From positions 6,510,001 to 6,574,000 of the forward strand of contig NZ_CP023695.1 in assembly GCF_008704395.1 (NCBI RefSeq): DNA of 64,000 nt, read 5' to 3'. Numbering within the stretch: position 1 is the first letter of the stretch; every line of letters begins with the position of its first letter. Positions 18,017 to 27,579 of this stretch are shown piece after piece. The notes beneath the pieces are model-generated. The model worked only from the letters and a program-made list of their open reading frames with translations. It did not search any database and was not told the DNA's origin. This DNA is from Streptomyces alboniger (GTDB lineage Bacteria > Actinomycetota > Actinomycetes > Streptomycetales > Streptomycetaceae). The translations under genes and the position numbers were made by a program.

Positions 18017-18035
18017 CAGGTAAGCCTTACCTTAC
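18017..18035 (-). promoter_or_regulatory. Iron box (DmdR/IdeR operator)
   Basis: On the minus strand the site reads GTAAGGTAAGGCTTACCTG, close to the actinobacterial consensus TWAGGTTAGSCTWACCTWA, including the central direct and inverted halves. It lies 29-47 bases upstream of the FhuF-like start and between two divergent genes, so it may also affect the GntR gene. Confidence 0.8.
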
Positions 18036-18126
18036 CCGACGTGATCGAGGTTTCAACCGCGGTCCTGTCCGCCTATGGTGCCTCTCGTACCTTTCACAGC
18101 AGGCGAAGGCGGGGCGGGCGGACGAC

Positions 18127-18864
18127 GTGGAGCAGACCGGAGCGCGCGGGGCGGGTCCCCTCGCGGGGGCGCCTCGCGTCCGGGTGCCGGAACAGGCGGG
18201 CCGCGAGGTCCGCGGTCCCGCCGCGCGCCGGACGGTGCGGCGGAACTCCGTACGCGGACAGATCCTCGACGCGCTGCGGGCCGCGCTGGTGGGCGGCGAG
18301 CTGACGCCCGGCGAGGTGTACTCGGCGCCGGTGCTCGGCGAACGCTTCGGCGTCTCGGCGACGCCCGTGCGCGAGGCGATGCAGCAGCTGGCGATCGAAG
18401 GCGCGGTCGAGGTCGTCCCCAACCGCGGCTTCCGGGTCGTCGAGCGGGGGGCGCGGGAGCTGGGGGAGCTGGCGGAGGTGCGGGCGCTGATCGAGGTGCC
18501 GGTCATGCTGCGGCTCGCCCGTACGGTGCCGGCCGCGCGCTGGTCCGAACTGCTGCCGCTCGCGGAGGCCACCGTGACGGCGGCGGCGGGCGGCGACCTC
18601 GCGCGCTACGCCGAGGCCGATCGCGCCTTCCACGGCGCGATGCTCTCCCTCGCGGGCAACCGGCAGCTGGTGGAGGTCGCGGAGGACCTGCACCGGCGGG
18701 CGCAGTGGCCCCTCGTCAGCGGCCCCGTCTCGGCCCGCCGGGCGGACCTCGTGGCGGACGCGGCGGAACACATGTCGTTGCTCGAGGCGTTGATCGCCCG
18801 GGATATCCCGGTGGTGTCCACGCTGGTGAGCGAGCACTTCGCGGGTGCGGGCGGCCTTACGTAG
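18127..18864 (+). CDS. GntR-family transcriptional regulator (FCD domain)
   Basis: About 245 residues. A Pro/Arg-rich N-terminal tail leads into a winged helix (RRNSVRGQILDALRAALVGGELTPGEVYSAPVLG cut by the recognition helix ATPVREAMQQLA), followed by an all-helical FCD effector domain with the usual acidic and histidine positions (ADRAFHGAMLSLAGN and a late SEHF). FCD members bind small carboxylic acids, often with a metal ion. The GTG at 18127 was chosen from protein content; the ribosome site is only moderate. It diverges from the iron-regulated FhuF-like gene, whose iron box lies in the shared region. Confidence 0.82.
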   Translation: MEQTGARGAGPLAGAPRVRVPEQAGREVRGPAARRTVRRNSVRGQILDALRAALVGGELTPGEVYSAPVLGERFGVSATPVREAMQQLAIEGAVEVVPNRGFRVVERGARELGELAEVRALIEVPVMLRLARTVPAARWSELLPLAEATVTAAAGGDLARYAEADRAFHGAMLSLAGNRQLVEVAEDLHRRAQWPLVSGPVSARRADLVADAAEHMSLLEALIARDIPVVSTLVSEHFAGAGGLT

Positions 18865-18890
18865 GGTCCCGCCGCTTCGCGCCGGACGTG

Positions 18891-18989
18891 TCCCCTCCCA
18901 CCCGCCCGTTACCCCGCGTCGGCGTACGTCGAGTGACCGCCCCTCCTCGCCCGTCAGTGCGGGGTGAACGGGCGGATGGGTGGGAGGGA
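18891..18989. terminator. Long imperfect inverted repeat between convergent genes
   Basis: The arm CCCCTCCCACCCGCCCGTT... (18891-18917) is mirrored by ...AACGGGCGGATGGGTGGG (18960-18989), leaving a loop of about 42 bases. It lies between the GntR gene and the convergent helical-repeat gene and fits a bidirectional terminator. Confidence 0.6.
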
Positions 18990-19010
18990 CCCGGCGGGAG
19001 GGCAGGGGGC

Positions 19011-19787
19011 CTAGGCCGCCGGGGTCGGAGGGGTGAGGTGGGGGGAGAGCCACGCGGGGACGCCGCCCAGCAGGCGGAAGAGCCGCGCGGCCTCCGCGCG
19101 GAGCCGCGCCGCCTCCGGCTCCGGCTCCGCGTCGGCGAGCGCGGCCAGCGCCGGCGCCGTGCCGACCAGATAACCCAGCTCCTCCCGAAGCCGCAGCGAC
19201 TCCGCGAACCCGTGCCGCGCCTCCGCCAACTCCCCGTCCCGCAGGGCGAGTCCGGCGAGGTGGCGCCAGGTGAAGGAGAGCAGGAGAGGGTCCGCGTGCG
19301 CCGTGGCCCCCGCGTGCGCCCGCCGGTACGCGGCCTTCGCGGCCTGCGCCGAGTCGGCGATGTGCTCCGCGATCAGCCCCCGGCGGAAGTCGAGCAGCGG
19401 CCGCCCCGCCGCGTTCGGGGCGAGCAGCGCCGCCGCCCTGCCGAGCGCCGTACGCGCCTCGTCGGCCCGGTCCCGTACGCCCAAGACCGTGGAGGCGTAA
19501 GCGAGTTGGCCGCGCTCGCACGCCGCGGCCCCGCGGTCGTCGTCGTCCTCGGCCAGCGCCTCCGCGGTCCGCAGGACGTCCTCGGCCTCGCCCCAGCCGT
19601 CCCCGGTGAACAGGCACCGCTCGACGAGCAGCGCGGCCCGCTGGAGCGCGGGCGCGGCCCCGGCCCGCGAGGCGAGCAGCGCGGCCGCGTCGGTCCAGCA
19701 GCCGCGCGAGCGCAGCCGCCATACCGCGGTCTGGAGTGGATCGTCCCCTGCAATCGTTCCGGTACCAGACATGGCGGTATGCGCCAC
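19011..19787 (-). CDS. Alanine-rich helical repeat (TPR-like) protein
   Basis: A 258-residue soluble protein, about a quarter alanine, made of paired amphipathic helices of TPR type (for example ALQRAALLVERCLFTGDGWG, then LSFTWRHLAGLALRDGELAEA). No enzymatic motif or membrane segment is present. Comparable Streptomyces proteins are annotated only as hypothetical or TPR proteins, so a protein-binding role is the safest inference. The start is GTG 19787, five bases after GGAGGG; an ATG at 19772 lacks a ribosome site. It is followed by a strong convergent terminator. Confidence 0.72.
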   Translation of the reverse strand: MAHTAMSGTGTIAGDDPLQTAVWRLRSRGCWTDAAALLASRAGAAPALQRAALLVERCLFTGDGWGEAEDVLRTAEALAEDDDDRGAAACERGQLAYASTVLGVRDRADEARTALGRAAALLAPNAAGRPLLDFRRGLIAEHIADSAQAAKAAYRRAHAGATAHADPLLLSFTWRHLAGLALRDGELAEARHGFAESLRLREELGYLVGTAPALAALADAEPEPEAARLRAEAARLFRLLGGVPAWLSPHLTPPTPAA

Positions 19788-19957
19788 GTTGCCCTCCCCG
19801 AGCACCCCATTGAGCTGTTGAGTCGTGGGCGAATCTCAGCATGGATGGCGGGGTCCGGCCAAGAGGCTGGGTGAAAGAATTCACAAAGGGCGGGAGCGCG
19901 ACGGGACTTGGGCCGTCCGGAGTCCGGACGGCCCAGCACGGGCACATCCGGATTTCC

Positions 19958-21673
19958 TCAGCTCATCCGCAGCGCGAGGAAGAAATCGAGCTTGTCCTCA
20001 AGGCGTGAGAGGTCACGACTCGTCAACTGCTCGATACGGCCCACCCGGTAGCGCAACGTGTTGACGTGCAGGTGCAGTCGCGCGGCGCAGCGCGTCCACG
20101 AGCCGTCACAGTCGAGGAACGCCTCGAGGGTGGGGATCAGCTCCGCCCGGTGCCGCTGGTCGTACTCCCGCAGCGGGTCCAGCAGCCGCGCCGTGAACGC
20201 CCGGCGCACGTCGTCCGGGACGAAGGGGAGCAGCAGCACGTGCGAGGCCAGCTCCTGGTGGCCGGCCGCGCAGACCCGGCCGGGGCGGGCGGCGGCGACC
20301 CGGCGGGCGTGCCGCGCCTCTTCGAGGGCGCCGCGCAGCCCCTCCGCCGAGTGGACGGCCGCGCTGACGCCGAGCGTGAGCCGCCCGTCGCCGTCTAGGC
20401 CCGCCGACAGCGGGTCGCGGACGGACTCCAGGAGGGCGTCGGCGAGCAGGCCGGTCTCGGAGCCGTCGTGCTCCGCCGAGACCGCGGGGAGCGGCACCAG
20501 CGCGATGGCCTCGTCGCCGGTGTGCGCGACCGCGATCCGGTCGGAGGGCTCGGGCCCGGAGGACAGGGGGCCTCCCGCGCCCGAGTCGGTCCGGAAGCTC
20601 AGGGAAGGGTCGACGAGGATCTCCTCCAGGAGCGACTGGGCCACCGGGCCGCCGTCGATGTCACCGCCGTCCCACTCGACCCGGGCCACCACGACCTGCC
20701 AGTGCGGGGCCGTGCCGAGCCCGGGAAGCAGCACGGGCGCGGCGACCCGCAGGCGCGCCGCGATCTCCGCGGGGGCCGCGCCCGTCTGCACCAGCTCAAG
20801 GACCTCCTGGGCCAGGCGGCGCCGCACCGTGCGGGCGGCGTCGCGCCGGTCCCGCTCCACCGCGATCAGCTGCGTGACGCCCTGCAACAGGTCGAGCCGC
20901 TCCTCGGGCCAGTCGCCCGCGTCGGCCTCCACCGCGAGCACCCAGTCGGAGAGCACCGTCTCGCGCAGGTCGCGCGAGGCGGCGCCCGCTCCCCGCCCAC
21001 TGGTCCGAATGGGGAACAGCGAGTACGTCACCCCGTCCACCGAGACGCGGTACGGCCCGCGCCGCCCGGTGCGCGAGGCGGCCAGGTGCTCCCCGGCGAG
21101 GCGGGCGCAGACGGCCCCGGGCAGGGCCGTGCCGCCCGCCGTCGATCCGGCGATGGCGCGCCCTGCGGGGGAGAGCACCCAGGCCCGCAGGTCCAGGTCG
21201 GTGCCGAGCAGGTCCAGTACGACATCGGGGCCGCCGCCCGCCGGGCCCGATGTCATCAGACGCCGGTGCCGGTCCACCACCGCCGCCAGGTCCCCGGCGC
21301 GCTCGCCGGACACCTGGCGTACGACGTGTTCGGTGATCGTCGCGAAGGCCACGGATTCGTTGACCGCGAAGAGCGGCAGGCGGTGGCGGGCACAGGCCTC
21401 GACGATGTCGTCGGGGATGTCGCCCAGCTCGGCCTCCCCGGCGGCCAGCGCGGCCACTCCAGCGCTCGCGAGGATGCGTACGAAGGGTTCGGTGTCCGAG
21501 GCGTCGCGGCGCCAGGCGAGGCCGGTGAGGACCAGCTCGCCGCCCGCCAGATAGCGGCTGGGGTCCCGCAGGTCCGTGGTCATCACACCGCGCACGGTGC
21601 GGTCCAGCTCGTCCTCGCCGCCGAGCAGCCGCAGGCCCAGCGCGTCGGTGTCCAGGAGTGCGCGCAGCCGCAT
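19958..21673 (-). CDS. pucR: PucR-family regulator of purine catabolism
   Basis: A 571-residue regulator with an N-terminal PucR purine-sensing domain (residues 1-125, with GVMTTDLRDPSRYLAGGELVLTG), a central GGDEF-like region, and a C-terminal CdaR-type helix-turn-helix (LEAFLDCDGSWTRCAARLHL, then VNTLRYRVGRIEQLT). Family members activate or repress purine degradation genes. It is transcribed divergently from the xanthine dehydrogenase genes with a 338-base shared region, which strongly suggests that it controls them. ATG 21673 begins the domain exactly, although its ribosome site is weak. Confidence 0.9.
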   Translation of the reverse strand: MRLRALLDTDALGLRLLGGEDELDRTVRGVMTTDLRDPSRYLAGGELVLTGLAWRRDASDTEPFVRILASAGVAALAAGEAELGDIPDDIVEACARHRLPLFAVNESVAFATITEHVVRQVSGERAGDLAAVVDRHRRLMTSGPAGGGPDVVLDLLGTDLDLRAWVLSPAGRAIAGSTAGGTALPGAVCARLAGEHLAASRTGRRGPYRVSVDGVTYSLFPIRTSGRGAGAASRDLRETVLSDWVLAVEADAGDWPEERLDLLQGVTQLIAVERDRRDAARTVRRRLAQEVLELVQTGAAPAEIAARLRVAAPVLLPGLGTAPHWQVVVARVEWDGGDIDGGPVAQSLLEEILVDPSLSFRTDSGAGGPLSSGPEPSDRIAVAHTGDEAIALVPLPAVSAEHDGSETGLLADALLESVRDPLSAGLDGDGRLTLGVSAAVHSAEGLRGALEEARHARRVAAARPGRVCAAGHQELASHVLLLPFVPDDVRRAFTARLLDPLREYDQRHRAELIPTLEAFLDCDGSWTRCAARLHLHVNTLRYRVGRIEQLTSRDLSRLEDKLDFFLALRMS

Positions 21674-22011
21674 GGTGTCGTCGCCGCCGATCTGTCTCGA
21701 ATGGTGTGTACAAACATGTGCGCTCCGTAGCGCCGGGACCCTGTGCCGCAGGGCGTCTCCGGTTTCCCGGGGGAATCCGCGAGGTTTCTGGGGCCCGTTC
21801 TTCATACGAATCTACAAGACGCGCGGCTTGGCCAGCCAACTCCTTCATGGTTTCGGTGACTGACCCCATCGGACGAGCGGGCGGTGTACTTGCCCCACTC
21901 CGCGTTAACAGCACATGAACGAGCAGTCGAGGGACGAACGGCCCGAGTGGCCGAAACGGAATCCTCCCGTCCCCCGAAGCGAACGACCCTCGATACGAAG
22001 AAGAGAGCCTC
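21674..22011. promoter_or_regulatory. Divergent pucR / xdh control region
   Basis: The 338 bases between the divergent genes hold no convincing gene. An A/T-richer patch around 21700-21720 (GTGTACAAACATGTG) and another near 21797-21815 stand out in the GC-rich background and are plausible promoter or PucR-binding positions. The xdhB start is preceded by AAGAAGAGAG. Confidence 0.45.
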
Positions 22012-22902
22012 ATGGACTTCCTTCGCCCCGCCAGCTGGGAGGAGGCGCTCGCCGCCAAGGCCGAGCACCCCACGGCTGTGCCGATTGCGGGTGGCACCGA
22101 CGTGATGGTCGAGATCAACTTCGACCACCGTCGTCCCGAGTACCTGCTTGACCTCAACCGCATCGTCGAACTGCGCGAGTGGGAGGTGGGCGAGGAGACG
22201 GTCCGGCTCGGTGCCTCCGTCCCGTACACCCAGATCATGGAGGAGCTGCGCACGGAGCTTCCCGGCCTGGCGCTCGCCTCGCACACGGTCGCATCGCCGC
22301 AGATCCGCAACCGCGGCGGCGTCGGCGGCAACCTCGGCACGGCGTCCCCGGCCGGCGACGCCCACCCGGCGCTGCTCGCCGCCGACTGCGAGGTCGAGGT
22401 GGAGTCGGTGCGCGGCTCGCGCCTGATCCCGATCGACGACTTCTACACCGGCGTGAAGCGCAACGCCCTCGCCGAGGACGAGCTGATCAGGGCCGTCCAC
22501 ATCAAGAAGGCGGACGGCCCGCAGCAGTACTCGAAGGTCGGCACGCGCAACGCCATGGTCATCGCCGTGTGCGCGTTCGGCATCGCGCTGCACCCCGAGA
22601 CCCGCACCGTGCGGACCGGCATCGGCTCCGCCGCCCCGACCCCCATTCGGGCGAAGACCGCCGAGGAATTCCTGAACGCGGCGCTCGAAGAGGGCGGCTT
22701 CTGGGACAACAAGAAGATCATCACCCCCTCGATCGCCAAGCAGTTCGCGGAGCTGGCCTCCGGCGCCGCCAACCCGATCGACGACGTGCGCGGCACGGCG
22801 AGCTACCGTCGGCACGCCGTCGGGATCATGGCCCGCCGCACGCTCGGCTGGACCTGGGAGTCGTACCGCGGCAAGGGCCGCAGCACTGAGGGAGTCGCAT
22901 AA
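22012..22902 (+). CDS. xdhB: Xanthine dehydrogenase FAD-binding subunit
   Basis: A 296-residue CO-dehydrogenase-type FAD subunit. The VAO-fold motifs are clear: PIAGGTDVMVEIN near residue 25 and the pyrophosphate-binding loop TVASPQIRNRGGVGGNLGTASPAGD at 97-121 (two parts of one loop). It carries electrons from the iron-sulphur subunit to NAD. The stop TAA overlaps the ATG of the next gene by one base (TAATG), so translation of the subunits is coupled. It is the first gene of the purine operon behind the PucR-controlled region. Confidence 0.93.
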   Translation: MDFLRPASWEEALAAKAEHPTAVPIAGGTDVMVEINFDHRRPEYLLDLNRIVELREWEVGEETVRLGASVPYTQIMEELRTELPGLALASHTVASPQIRNRGGVGGNLGTASPAGDAHPALLAADCEVEVESVRGSRLIPIDDFYTGVKRNALAEDELIRAVHIKKADGPQQYSKVGTRNAMVIAVCAFGIALHPETRTVRTGIGSAAPTPIRAKTAEEFLNAALEEGGFWDNKKIITPSIAKQFAELASGAANPIDDVRGTASYRRHAVGIMARRTLGWTWESYRGKGRSTEGVA

Positions 22903-23513
22903 TGCGCGTGAACTTCACGGTCAACGGCCGTCAGCAGGAAGCGGACGACGTCTGGGAGGGCGAGTCCCTTCTGTACGTGCTCCGCGAGCGTATGGGGCTC
23001 CCGGGCTCCAAGAACGCCTGTGAGCAGGGCGAGTGCGGTTCCTGCACCGTCCGTCTCGACGGCGTGCCGGTCTGTGCGTGTCTGGTCGCGGCCGGTCAGG
23101 TGGAGGGCCGTGAGGTCACCACCGTAGAGGGCCTCGCGGACTACGCCAGGCACCGCGAGGACGCCCACCCCGGCGGTGGCTGCGCCTCCGGCGCGTGCGG
23201 CACCTCGCTCCAGGACGCCCAGCAGTGGAAGGCCCAGGGCACCGACTCCCAGACCGGCGAGGGCACCACGCTCTCCCCGATCCAGCAGGCGTTCATCGAC
23301 GCCGGCGCCGTCCAGTGCGGCTTCTGCACGCCGGGTCTGCTGATCGCGGCCGACGAGATGCTGGAGCGCAACCCGCAGCCCACCGACGCGGACATCCGCG
23401 AGGCGCTGTCCGGCAACCTCTGCCGCTGCACGGGTTACGAGAAGATCCTGGACGCGGTGCGCCTCGCCGCTGCCCGCCAGGACCGTCAGGGACTTCAGGA
23501 AGGGGCGGTCTGA
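22902..23513 (+). CDS. xdhC: Xanthine dehydrogenase 2Fe-2S subunit
   Basis: A 203-residue protein with two 2Fe-2S centres. The plant-ferredoxin-type cluster is ligated by CEQGECGSC and a later C, and the helical-domain cluster by CGFCTPG and CRCTGY. It bridges the molybdenum and FAD subunits. The region between the domains (residues 80-125) is longer than in many homologues and Gly/Gln-rich (GGGCASGACGTSLQDAQQ), a feature of actinobacterial members. Its ATG overlaps the previous stop, and the next gene starts two bases after its stop. Confidence 0.93.
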   Translation: MRVNFTVNGRQQEADDVWEGESLLYVLRERMGLPGSKNACEQGECGSCTVRLDGVPVCACLVAAGQVEGREVTTVEGLADYARHREDAHPGGGCASGACGTSLQDAQQWKAQGTDSQTGEGTTLSPIQQAFIDAGAVQCGFCTPGLLIAADEMLERNPQPTDADIREALSGNLCRCTGYEKILDAVRLAAARQDRQGLQEGAV

Positions 23514-23515
23514 TC

Positions 23516-25906
23516 ATGGGTTCCACCCGTACGACCGGCGTACCCACCAAGCTCACCCAGGGTTCGCAGACCAAGGGCGGCATCGGCGAGTCGACGCTGC
23601 GCCCCGACGGCACCCTGAAGGTCACCGGCGAGTTCGCGTACTCCTCGGACATGTGGCACGAGGACATGCTGTGGGGCCAGACCCTGCGCTCCACCGTCGC
23701 GCACGCCGAGATCGTCTCGATCGACACCTCCGCGGCCCTCGCGATGGCGGGCGTCTACGCCGTCATGACGTACGACGACCTGCCCGCCGAGATGAAGAAC
23801 TACGGCCTGGAGATCCAGGACACGCCGGTCCTCGCCCACGGCAAGGTCCGTCACCACGGTGAGCCGGTCGCCCTCGTGGCCGCCGACCACCCGGAGACCG
23901 CCCGCCGCGCCGCCGCGAAGATCGTGATCGAGTACAAGGAACTGCCCCTCATCACCGATGAGGCCTCGGCGACCGCTCCCGACGCGGTGCTCGTGCACGA
24001 GGGCCGCACCGACAGCCACATGAAGCACGTCCCGCACCCGAACATCGTGCACCGCCAGCCGATCATCCGCGGCAACGCGGCCGAGGCCGCCAAGAAGGCC
24101 GACGTCATCGTCAAGGGCGAGTACACCTTCGGCATGCAGGACCAGGCCTTCCTCGGCCCGGAGTCCGGTCTCGCCGTGCCGGCCGAGGACGGCGGCGTCG
24201 ACCTCTACGTCGCCACCCAGTGGCTGCACTCCGACCTCGAACAGATCGCCCCCGTCCTCGGCCTGCCCGAGGAGAAGGTGCGCATGACGCTCTCCGGCGT
24301 CGGCGGTGCCTTCGGCGGCCGCGAGGACATCTCGATGCAGATCCACGCCTGCCTCCTGGCGCTGCGCACCGGCAAGCCGGTCAAGATCGTCTACAACCGC
24401 TTCGAGTCCTTCTTCGGCCACGTGCACCGCCACCCGGCGAAGCTCTACTACGAGCACGGCGCCACCAAGGACGGCAAGCTCACGCACATGAAGTGCAAGA
24501 TCGTCCTGGACGGCGGCGCCTACGCGTCGGCCTCCCCGGCGGTCGTCGGCAACGCCTCGTCCCTGTCGGTCGGCCCGTACGTGATCGACGACGTCGAGAT
24601 CGAGGCCATCGCCCTCTACACCAACAATCCGCCCTGTGGCGCGATGCGCGGCTTCGGCGCCGTCCAGGCCTGCTTCGCCTACGAGGCGCAGATGGACAAG
24701 CTCGCGGCCAAGCTGGGCATGGACCCGGTCGAGCTGCGCCAGCTGAACGCCATGGAGCAGGGCACCCTCCTGCCGACCGGACAGGTGGTCGACTCGCCCG
24801 CCCCGGTCGCCGAGATCCTGCGCCGTGTGAAGTCCCGCCCGCTGCCGCCCGAGCGCCAGTGGGAGTCCAGCGAGGGCGCCGACGTGCGCCAGCTGCCGGG
24901 CGGCCTGTCCAACACCACGCACGGCGAAGGCGTCGTACGCGGTGTGGGCTACGCGGTCGGCATAAAGAACGTCGGCTTCTCCGAGGGCTTCGACGACTAC
25001 TCCACCGCCAAGGTGCGCATGGAGGTCATCAACGGCGAGCCCGTCGCGACCGTGCACACCGCGATGGCAGAGGTCGGCCAGGGCGGTGTCACCGTCCACG
25101 CGCAGATCGCGCGGACCGAGCTGGGCGTCAACCAGGTGACCATCCATCCCGCCGACACCCAGGTGGGCAGCGCCGGTTCGTCGTCCGCGTCGCGGCAGAC
25201 GTACGTCACCGGCGGCGCCGTCAAGAACTCCTGCGAGCTGGTGCGCGAGAAGGTCCTGGAGATCGGCCGCCGCAAGTTCGGTTCCTACCACCCGGCGTGG
25301 GCCACCGCCGAGCTGCTGCTCGAAGGCGGCAAGGTCGTCACCGACGGCGGCGAGGTCCTCGCCGACCTGGTCGACGTCCTGGAGGACGAGAGCGTCGAGA
25401 TCGAGGCCGAGTGGCGGCACCGCCCCACCGAACCCTTCGACCTGAAGACCGGGCAGGGCAACGGCCACGTCCAGTACTCCTTCGCCGCGCACCGCGCGGT
25501 CGTCGAGGTCGACACCGAGCTGGGCCTGGTCAAGGTCATCGAGCTTGCCGTCGCCCAGGACGTCGGCAAGGCGCTGAACCCGCTGTCCGTCCTCGGCCAG
25601 ATACAGGGTGGCACCACCCAGGGCCTGGGCGTGGCGGTCATGGAGGAGATCATCGTCGACCCGAAGACCGCGAAGGTGAAGAACCCCTCCTTCACGGACT
25701 ACCTGATCCCCACCATCCTCGACACGCCGACCATCCCCGTCGACGTGCTCGAACTCGCCGACGAGCACGCCCCCTACGGGCTCCGTGGCATCGGCGAGGC
25801 CCCGACCCTCTCGTCCACCCCGGCGGTCCTCGCGGCCATCCGGAACGCGACGGGTCTGGAGCTGAACAGAACTCCGGTACGGCCCGAGCACCTCACCGGC
25901 ACGTAA
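23516..25906 (+). CDS. xdhA: Xanthine dehydrogenase molybdopterin subunit
   Basis: A 796-residue molybdenum-cofactor subunit where xanthine and hypoxanthine are hydroxylated to urate. Signature stretches include GVGGAFGGREDISMQIHACL (cofactor and substrate domain), CGAMRGFGAVQACFAYEAQMD and the C-terminal YGLRGIGEAPTLSSTPA, where the glutamate of GIGEA is the catalytic base. The start ATG 23516 is two bases past the previous stop, with AGGAAGG upstream. It completes the three-subunit enzyme. A stable hairpin follows before the permease. Confidence 0.93.
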   Translation: MGSTRTTGVPTKLTQGSQTKGGIGESTLRPDGTLKVTGEFAYSSDMWHEDMLWGQTLRSTVAHAEIVSIDTSAALAMAGVYAVMTYDDLPAEMKNYGLEIQDTPVLAHGKVRHHGEPVALVAADHPETARRAAAKIVIEYKELPLITDEASATAPDAVLVHEGRTDSHMKHVPHPNIVHRQPIIRGNAAEAAKKADVIVKGEYTFGMQDQAFLGPESGLAVPAEDGGVDLYVATQWLHSDLEQIAPVLGLPEEKVRMTLSGVGGAFGGREDISMQIHACLLALRTGKPVKIVYNRFESFFGHVHRHPAKLYYEHGATKDGKLTHMKCKIVLDGGAYASASPAVVGNASSLSVGPYVIDDVEIEAIALYTNNPPCGAMRGFGAVQACFAYEAQMDKLAAKLGMDPVELRQLNAMEQGTLLPTGQVVDSPAPVAEILRRVKSRPLPPERQWESSEGADVRQLPGGLSNTTHGEGVVRGVGYAVGIKNVGFSEGFDDYSTAKVRMEVINGEPVATVHTAMAEVGQGGVTVHAQIARTELGVNQVTIHPADTQVGSAGSSSASRQTYVTGGAVKNSCELVREKVLEIGRRKFGSYHPAWATAELLLEGGKVVTDGGEVLADLVDVLEDESVEIEAEWRHRPTEPFDLKTGQGNGHVQYSFAAHRAVVEVDTELGLVKVIELAVAQDVGKALNPLSVLGQIQGGTTQGLGVAVMEEIIVDPKTAKVKNPSFTDYLIPTILDTPTIPVDVLELADEHAPYGLRGIGEAPTLSSTPAVLAAIRNATGLELNRTPVRPEHLTGT

Positions 25907-25937
25907 CCCCTGGCCGGGTGGAGGCGGAGCAAGAAGC

Positions 25938-25961
25938 ACCCGGGGGCTTCCGTCCCCGGGT
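25938..25961 (+). terminator. Hairpin between xdhA and the purine permease
   Basis: ACCCGGGG and CCCCGGGT pair perfectly around an eight-base loop. It may partly terminate or process the xdh transcript before the permease gene, giving separate dosage for the dehydrogenase and transport parts. Confidence 0.55.
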
Positions 25962-26077
25962 CCCCTCCTCAACGCCATGTCGTTCGTCTCGGGCCGTCCC
26001 CCGGGTCGTGCAGCCAACGCACCATCCCAAATCCCGCAACTCCGCGGGTGCCCCTGTGAACCTTGGGAGTAGGCACC

Positions 26078-27535
26078 ATGACCCAGTCTTCAGTGGAGCC
26101 CAAGACCACCGCAGAGGACGCGGGCTCCGGCTCCCGCGTCCCGGCCGGCCGGTCTTGGCTCGATCGGTACTTCCACATATCCCGGAGAGGATCCTCGGTC
26201 GCGCGCGAGGTGCGCGGCGGCGTCACCACCTTCATGGCGATGGCGTACATCCTCCTGCTCAACCCCGTGATCCTGTCCGGCAAGGACGCGGCCGGGGACA
26301 CCATGGCGACGAAGGCCGTGATCACCGCGACCGCGTTCGCCGCGGCCCTCACCACGCTCCTGATGGGCTTCGTCGGCAAGGTGCCGCTGGCCCTGGCCGC
26401 CGGACTCTCCGTGTCCGGCGTGATCTCCTCGCAGGTCGCACCCGAGATGACCTGGCCGCAGGCCATGGGCATGTGCGTGATGTACGGCGTGGTGATCATG
26501 CTGCTCGTGGTCACCGGGCTCCGCGAGATGATCATGAACGCGATCCCGCTCGCCCTCAAGCACGGCATCACCATGGGCATCGGCCTGTTCATCGCCATCA
26601 TCGGCCTGGTCAAGGGCGGCTTCGTCCACCCGGGCAAGGCCACCCCGCTCTCGCTCGGCCCCGCCGGTGAACTCTCGGGCTGGCCCGTCCTGCTCTTCGC
26701 GGGCACCCTGCTCCTCATCTTCATGCTCCAGGCGCGCAACATCCCCGGCGCGATCCTGATCGGCATCGTCACCGGCACGTTCGTGGCCGTCATCCTCAAC
26801 GCCTTCGACGTGATCGACCCCAAGCAGTGGGCCAACGGCGCCCCCGAGCTGCACGGCAGCGCGATCTCCTCGCCGGACTTCTCGCTCTTCGGCGAGGTCG
26901 AGTTCGGCGGCTGGGGCGAGGTCGGCGCGATGACCGTCGGCATGATCGTCTTCACGCTCGTGCTCGCCGGGTTCTTCGACGCGATGGCCACCATCATCGG
27001 CGTCGGCACCGAGGCCAACCTCGCCGACGAGAAGGGCCGCATGCCCGGCCTGTCCAAGGCGCTGTTCATCGACGGCGCCGGCGGCGCGATCGGCGGTGTG
27101 GCGGGCGGCTCCGGCCAGACCGTCTTCGTGGAGTCCGCGACCGGCGTCGGCGAAGGCGCCCGCACCGGCCTCGCCTCGGTCGTCACCGGCCTGTTCTTCG
27201 CGGCCTGCCTCTTCTTCACGCCGCTCACCGCGATCGTGCCGCAGGAGGTCGCGTCCGCCGCGCTCGTCGTCATCGGCGCGATGATGATGATGAACGCCCG
27301 GCACGTCGACTGGGCCGACCGCGCCACCGCCATCCCGGTCTTCCTGACCGTCGTGCTCATGCCCTTCACGTACACCATCACCACCGGTGTCGCGGCGGGC
27401 GTCGTCTCCTGGGTCGCCATCAAGATCGCCCAGGGGAAGGCCCGCGAGATCGGCGCCTTCATGTGGGGCCTGACGGTGATCTTCATCGTCTACTTCGCCC
27501 TCAACCCCATCGAAGGATGGCTGGGCGTCCACTGA
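26078..27535 (+). CDS. NCS2-family (AzgA-like) purine permease
   Basis: A 485-residue membrane protein with about 12-14 transmembrane segments. REVRGGVTTFMAMAYILLLNP is the hallmark opening of the AzgA/GhxP branch of nucleobase transporters, followed by LAAGLSVSG and the central ALKHGITMGIGLFIAIIGL. This branch imports adenine, guanine or hypoxanthine with protons, the substrates that feed xanthine dehydrogenase. It lies within the purine locus, 171 bases after xdhA and before the maturation gene. ATG 26078 was chosen over a GTG 15 bases upstream, because it is followed directly by the usual charged N-terminal tail. Confidence 0.92.
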   Translation: MTQSSVEPKTTAEDAGSGSRVPAGRSWLDRYFHISRRGSSVAREVRGGVTTFMAMAYILLLNPVILSGKDAAGDTMATKAVITATAFAAALTTLLMGFVGKVPLALAAGLSVSGVISSQVAPEMTWPQAMGMCVMYGVVIMLLVVTGLREMIMNAIPLALKHGITMGIGLFIAIIGLVKGGFVHPGKATPLSLGPAGELSGWPVLLFAGTLLLIFMLQARNIPGAILIGIVTGTFVAVILNAFDVIDPKQWANGAPELHGSAISSPDFSLFGEVEFGGWGEVGAMTVGMIVFTLVLAGFFDAMATIIGVGTEANLADEKGRMPGLSKALFIDGAGGAIGGVAGGSGQTVFVESATGVGEGARTGLASVVTGLFFAACLFFTPLTAIVPQEVASAALVVIGAMMMMNARHVDWADRATAIPVFLTVVLMPFTYTITTGVAAGVVSWVAIKIAQGKAREIGAFMWGLTVIFIVYFALNPIEGWLGVH

Positions 27536-27579
27536 CGCCCGGGCCCTCCGCACACCCGCAGAGCCTGAGGAGGCCGCAC

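Noticed and set aside
21915..22151. Short ORF overlapping the xdhB start
   Set aside because: Its frame runs into xdhB out of register and has no ribosome site; it is a leader-region artefact.
23495..26017. An 840-codon minus-strand frame opposite xdhA
   Set aside because: It is antisense to a fully conserved xanthine dehydrogenase subunit and shows Arg/Gly/Asp-biased shadow composition.
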